Positions 5,372 to 6,689 of a stretch of 6,689 nt of DNA are shown in pieces. Where the stretch lies: NCBI GenBank assembly GCA_016190545.1, contig JACPQI010000071.1:1-6689 (forward strand), in the 5' to 3' direction. The position numbers and the translations under genes are program-made. The notes under the pieces were generated by a model that made no database searches, was not told where the DNA came from, and was given only the letters and a program-made list of their open reading frames with translations. This stretch comes from Chloroflexota bacterium (GTDB lineage: Bacteria > Chloroflexota > Dehalococcoidia > SHYB01 > JACPQI01). How positions within the stretch are numbered: the stretch's first letter is position 1; the number at the start of each line of letters is the position of its first letter.

Positions 5372-5515
5372 GTGCCCAACCAGCTTGGCAGACGCTATGT
5401 ATGTAACGTGTGCGGCACCCAGGTGCTGTGCACCAAGGCCGGCTCAGGGACCGTCTTCTGCCACGAAAAGGAGATGGAGGTCCAGCAGCCACGGGCGCTC
5501 CCTTCCTCTGACTAG
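5372..5515 (+). CDS. Desulforedoxin-like mini-protein 2 with a C-C to C-H ligand change
   Basis: This short gene begins with GTG at 5372, seven bases behind a perfect AGGAGG (5359-5364), and encodes 47 residues. It is co-linear with the upstream gene: N-Q-x-G-x-R-Y at 3-9, C11-x2-C14-G at the same positions, and a second metal half-site at 30-31. There the first protein has Cys-Cys and this one has Cys30-His31. It also has an extra Cys20 and a proline-containing tail (QQPRALPSSD). It is clearly a diverged tandem duplicate, 24 bases downstream in the same operon. The His could give a 3Cys-1His site, or Cys20 could replace the lost ligand; zinc binding in place of redox iron is possible. Function is inferred from the family only. 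GTG initiation and small size make it easy to miss. Confidence 0.8.
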   Translation: MPNQLGRRYVCNVCGTQVLCTKAGSGTVFCHEKEMEVQQPRALPSSD

Positions 5516-5538
5516 CTTCCTTTCAGCGCTGTTGATGG

Positions 5539-5570
5539 AAACCGGCAGTGTTCGCTGCCGGTTTTTTCTT
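5539..5570 (+). terminator. Intrinsic terminator of the desulforedoxin-like operon
   Basis: A perfect 10-bp stem (AAACCGGCAG at 5539-5548 with CTGCCGGTTT at 5555-5564) and a six-base loop lead into a T-rich run ending TTTCTT at 5570. It lies 24 bp after the stop of the second gene. Confidence 0.9.
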
Positions 5571-5580
5571 GTCGTGAAAC

Positions 5581-5622
5581 ACTGAAGGCGGACCGACGCT
5601 TGCGCGCCAGCCCGCCTTCAGT
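5581..5622 (-). terminator. Hairpin terminator downstream of lexA
   Basis: An 11-bp perfect stem (ACTGAAGGCGG at 5581-5591 with CCGCCTTCAGT at 5612-5622) lies 22 bp after the lexA stop. On the minus strand it is followed by GTTTC, a weak U-tract. It stands next to the terminator of the converging operon, so the pair separates the two convergent units. Confidence 0.55.
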
Positions 5623-5643
5623 CAGCAGGAGGGTAGCCGGGGG

Positions 5644-6303
5644 TTATGCGAACTGCCGCAGGACGCCGACGACTTTGCCCAGTATTTCGATGTCCGAGGC
5701 CCGCACATAGAGAGGGGACATCTGGGCGTTGGCCGGCTGCAAGCGGACGCGCCCCTTGTCCCGGTAGAGCTTCTTCAGGGTGACCGCCTGCTCCAGCTTG
5801 AGCCAGGCCGCCACCATATCGCCGTCCTGGGCGCTCTTGGTCTGCTTGAGCAACACGACGTCGCCGTCATCGATAAGAGCGTCGATCATGGAGGTGCCCT
5901 TCACCTTCACGGCGAAGACGCGCCCCCGATCCTTCAGCAGGTCTTGAGGCACCTCAATCGTCTCCAGGGCGGCGTCCGCCCATGAACCGCTGGGGGGCAG
6001 GGAGAGAGGTTCGCCGGCGGCGATGGCGCCCAGCAGCGGGACGCGCGTCATGCGTGGGCCAGCCGGGCTGAGGCCGGGTAGGCCGATGCCCCGTGAGACC
6101 TCCCGGTCCCGCTTGAGGTGGCCGCTGCGCTCCAGGGCGCGAAGGTTATAGTCGACGACGGAGGTGGAGCTGATGTCGCAGGCGTGCTGGATGTCGCGGA
6201 CGGTGGGAGGATAGCCGTGCTCCCGCAGGAACTCCTCGATGAAGGCGAGGATGCGCCGCCGCTTGGGGGAGAGGGCTTTCTGCTTCTTCACGGTGTTTCG
6301 CAT
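5644..6303 (-). CDS. lexA: LexA repressor, SOS regulator with self-cleaving peptidase domain
   Basis: The 219-residue protein represses DNA-damage genes until RecA filaments trigger its autocleavage. An N-terminal winged helix (about 10-75: LSPKRRRILAFIEEF, then PPTVRDIQ and SSTSVVDYNLRALE) binds the operator. The cleavage site is A96-G97 in GAIAAGEPL. The S24-type peptidase dyad is S138 (VKGTSMIDALI) and K177 (VTLKKLYR). All key residues are present. The length is slightly above the usual 200-215 because of a longer linker around 100-115 and a basic N-terminus. The start is ATG 6303; no Shine-Dalgarno precedes it, and a GTG four codons later (6291) is an alternative. An SOS box lies 11 bp upstream, so it should be autoregulated. 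It is downstream of rpsT on the same strand and converges with the desulforedoxin-like operon. Confidence 0.96.
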   Translation of the reverse strand: MRNTVKKQKALSPKRRRILAFIEEFLREHGYPPTVRDIQHACDISSTSVVDYNLRALERSGHLKRDREVSRGIGLPGLSPAGPRMTRVPLLGAIAAGEPLSLPPSGSWADAALETIEVPQDLLKDRGRVFAVKVKGTSMIDALIDDGDVVLLKQTKSAQDGDMVAAWLKLEQAVTLKKLYRDKGRVRLQPANAQMSPLYVRASDIEILGKVVGVLRQFA

Positions 6304-6306
6304 TGA

Positions 6307-6362
6307 CGTATAGAGAACGTTCGTTCTGCCATCAAGCTAACACAGCGGGAGGGCTTTGTCAA
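6307..6362 (-). promoter_or_regulatory. lexA promoter region, two candidate promoters around the SOS box
   Basis: The distal candidate is a perfect TTGACA at 6362-6357, 17 bases, then TAGCTT at 6339-6334. It would start near 6327, at the edge of the SOS box, with a leader of about 24 bases lacking a Shine-Dalgarno sequence. The proximal candidate is TTGATG at 6335-6330, 17 bases containing the box, then TATACG at 6312-6307. It would start at or just inside the ATG, giving a leaderless mRNA or use of the GTG at 6291. Both are blocked if LexA sits on the box; sequence alone does not decide between them. Confidence 0.55.
6315..6326. promoter_or_regulatory. LexA operator (SOS box)
   Basis: The plus strand reads GAAC-GTTC-GTTC, fitting the Gram-positive-type box GAAC-N4-GTTC. 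It lies 11 bp upstream of the lexA start and within the promoter region, so binding would block lexA transcription. The spacing and position are as expected for autoregulation. Confidence 0.85.
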
Positions 6363-6404
6363 GAGGCCTGGCGGCAATGCCAGAACGGTTGTGCAGGGGT
6401 TTGG

Positions 6405-6671
6405 CTAGCTGGGCTTCTGGGCGGCGGCCTGGGTCTTGCGGGCCTGGCGTGCGAGCCTGCCCTTGAGGCGGGCCGCCTTGTTGCGATGGATGACGCCCTT
6501 GTGGGCCAGGCGGTCGGCGTAGCTGGCGAGAGCGGTGAGCCGCTCGGCGGGCTGCGTGCCTTCCTGGAGAAGGCCTCGGACGGTCTTGACCTGGCTGCGC
6601 AGCCGGGTGCGGGACGCTTTGTTGGGTACTGCCCGCTTGGCCGACCTGCGATGTGCTCGTTCGCTGCTCAC
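6405..6671 (-). CDS. rpsT: 30S ribosomal protein bS20
   Basis: The 88-residue, strongly basic protein is a primary 16S rRNA-binding protein of the small subunit. The N-terminus (SERAHRRSAKRAVPNKASRTRLRSQVKTV) and the signature GVIHRNKAARLKGRLARQ at about 59-76 are diagnostic of bS20. Length is normal for the family. Translation starts at GTG 6671, with AGGAG eight bases upstream near the right edge of the window. A weak 5-bp hairpin (CTGGC/GCCAG, about 6363-6380) lies downstream without a U-run, so readthrough into lexA is possible. The promoter is outside the window. Confidence 0.95.
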   Translation of the reverse strand: MSSERAHRRSAKRAVPNKASRTRLRSQVKTVRGLLQEGTQPAERLTALASYADRLAHKGVIHRNKAARLKGRLARQARKTQAAAQKPS

Positions 6672-6689
6672 GCTTCACTCTCCTGGAAG

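Noticed and set aside
1..6689. CRISPR array, tRNA genes, complete insertion sequence or attachment sites
   Set aside because: No regularly spaced direct repeats, no tRNA cloverleaf, and no transposase or integrase frame were seen in the window.

Overview
The window is GC-rich bacterial chromosome with mostly tightly packed housekeeping genes and a lower-GC accessory island in the middle. The genes visible are the start of ribF, queG, a FabI/FabL-type reductase, a pair of desulforedoxin-like mini-proteins, lexA and rpsT. The LexA box has the GAAC-N4-GTTC form used in Gram-positive-type bacteria. Together with the RibF N-terminus, the tandem desulforedoxin-like proteins and the dispersed palindromic repeats, this suggests an anaerobic or microaerophilic member of Chloroflexota (Dehalococcoidia-like). 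That assignment is an inference, not something read directly from a marker gene.

Left end (1-624): a 5' fragment of ribF runs off the left edge on the minus strand. Divergent from it is a stretch with no protein gene that looks like a stand-alone structured RNA of about 225 nt. It has an extended -10 promoter, several self-complementary helices including a GNRA-capped hairpin and a likely pseudoknot, and a strong intrinsic terminator. I could not match it to RNase P, tmRNA, 6S, SRP RNA or a riboswitch I know, and it is the best candidate here for something undescribed. A 100-bp palindromic MITE-like repeat lies between this RNA and queG.

Centre (625-4015): queG (tRNA epoxyqueuosine reductase) sits directly downstream of a decayed Rhs island on the minus strand. 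In transcription order the island holds a small lipoprotein, a truncated Rhs core fused to a roughly 200-residue C-terminal domain with an HExxH zincin motif, a second small lipoprotein overlapping or abutting its stop, and a 41-codon scrap of another Rhs core that ends 5 bp before queG. This is the layout expected of displaced ('orphan') Rhs toxin-tip/immunity cassettes; the full-length rhs gene is not in the window. The lipoproteins have visibly lower GC than the flanks.

Right part (4096-6689): an SDR-family reductase with its own promoter and a strong Shine-Dalgarno sequence is followed (rightwards) by a composite palindromic repeat. Next comes a complete plus-strand transcription unit: a near-consensus promoter, two co-linear desulforedoxin-like genes and an intrinsic terminator. 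The second gene starts with GTG and has a Cys-to-His change at a metal-ligand position. lexA converges on this unit, with an SOS box in its promoter region, and rpsT (ribosomal protein bS20) lies upstream of lexA on the same strand.
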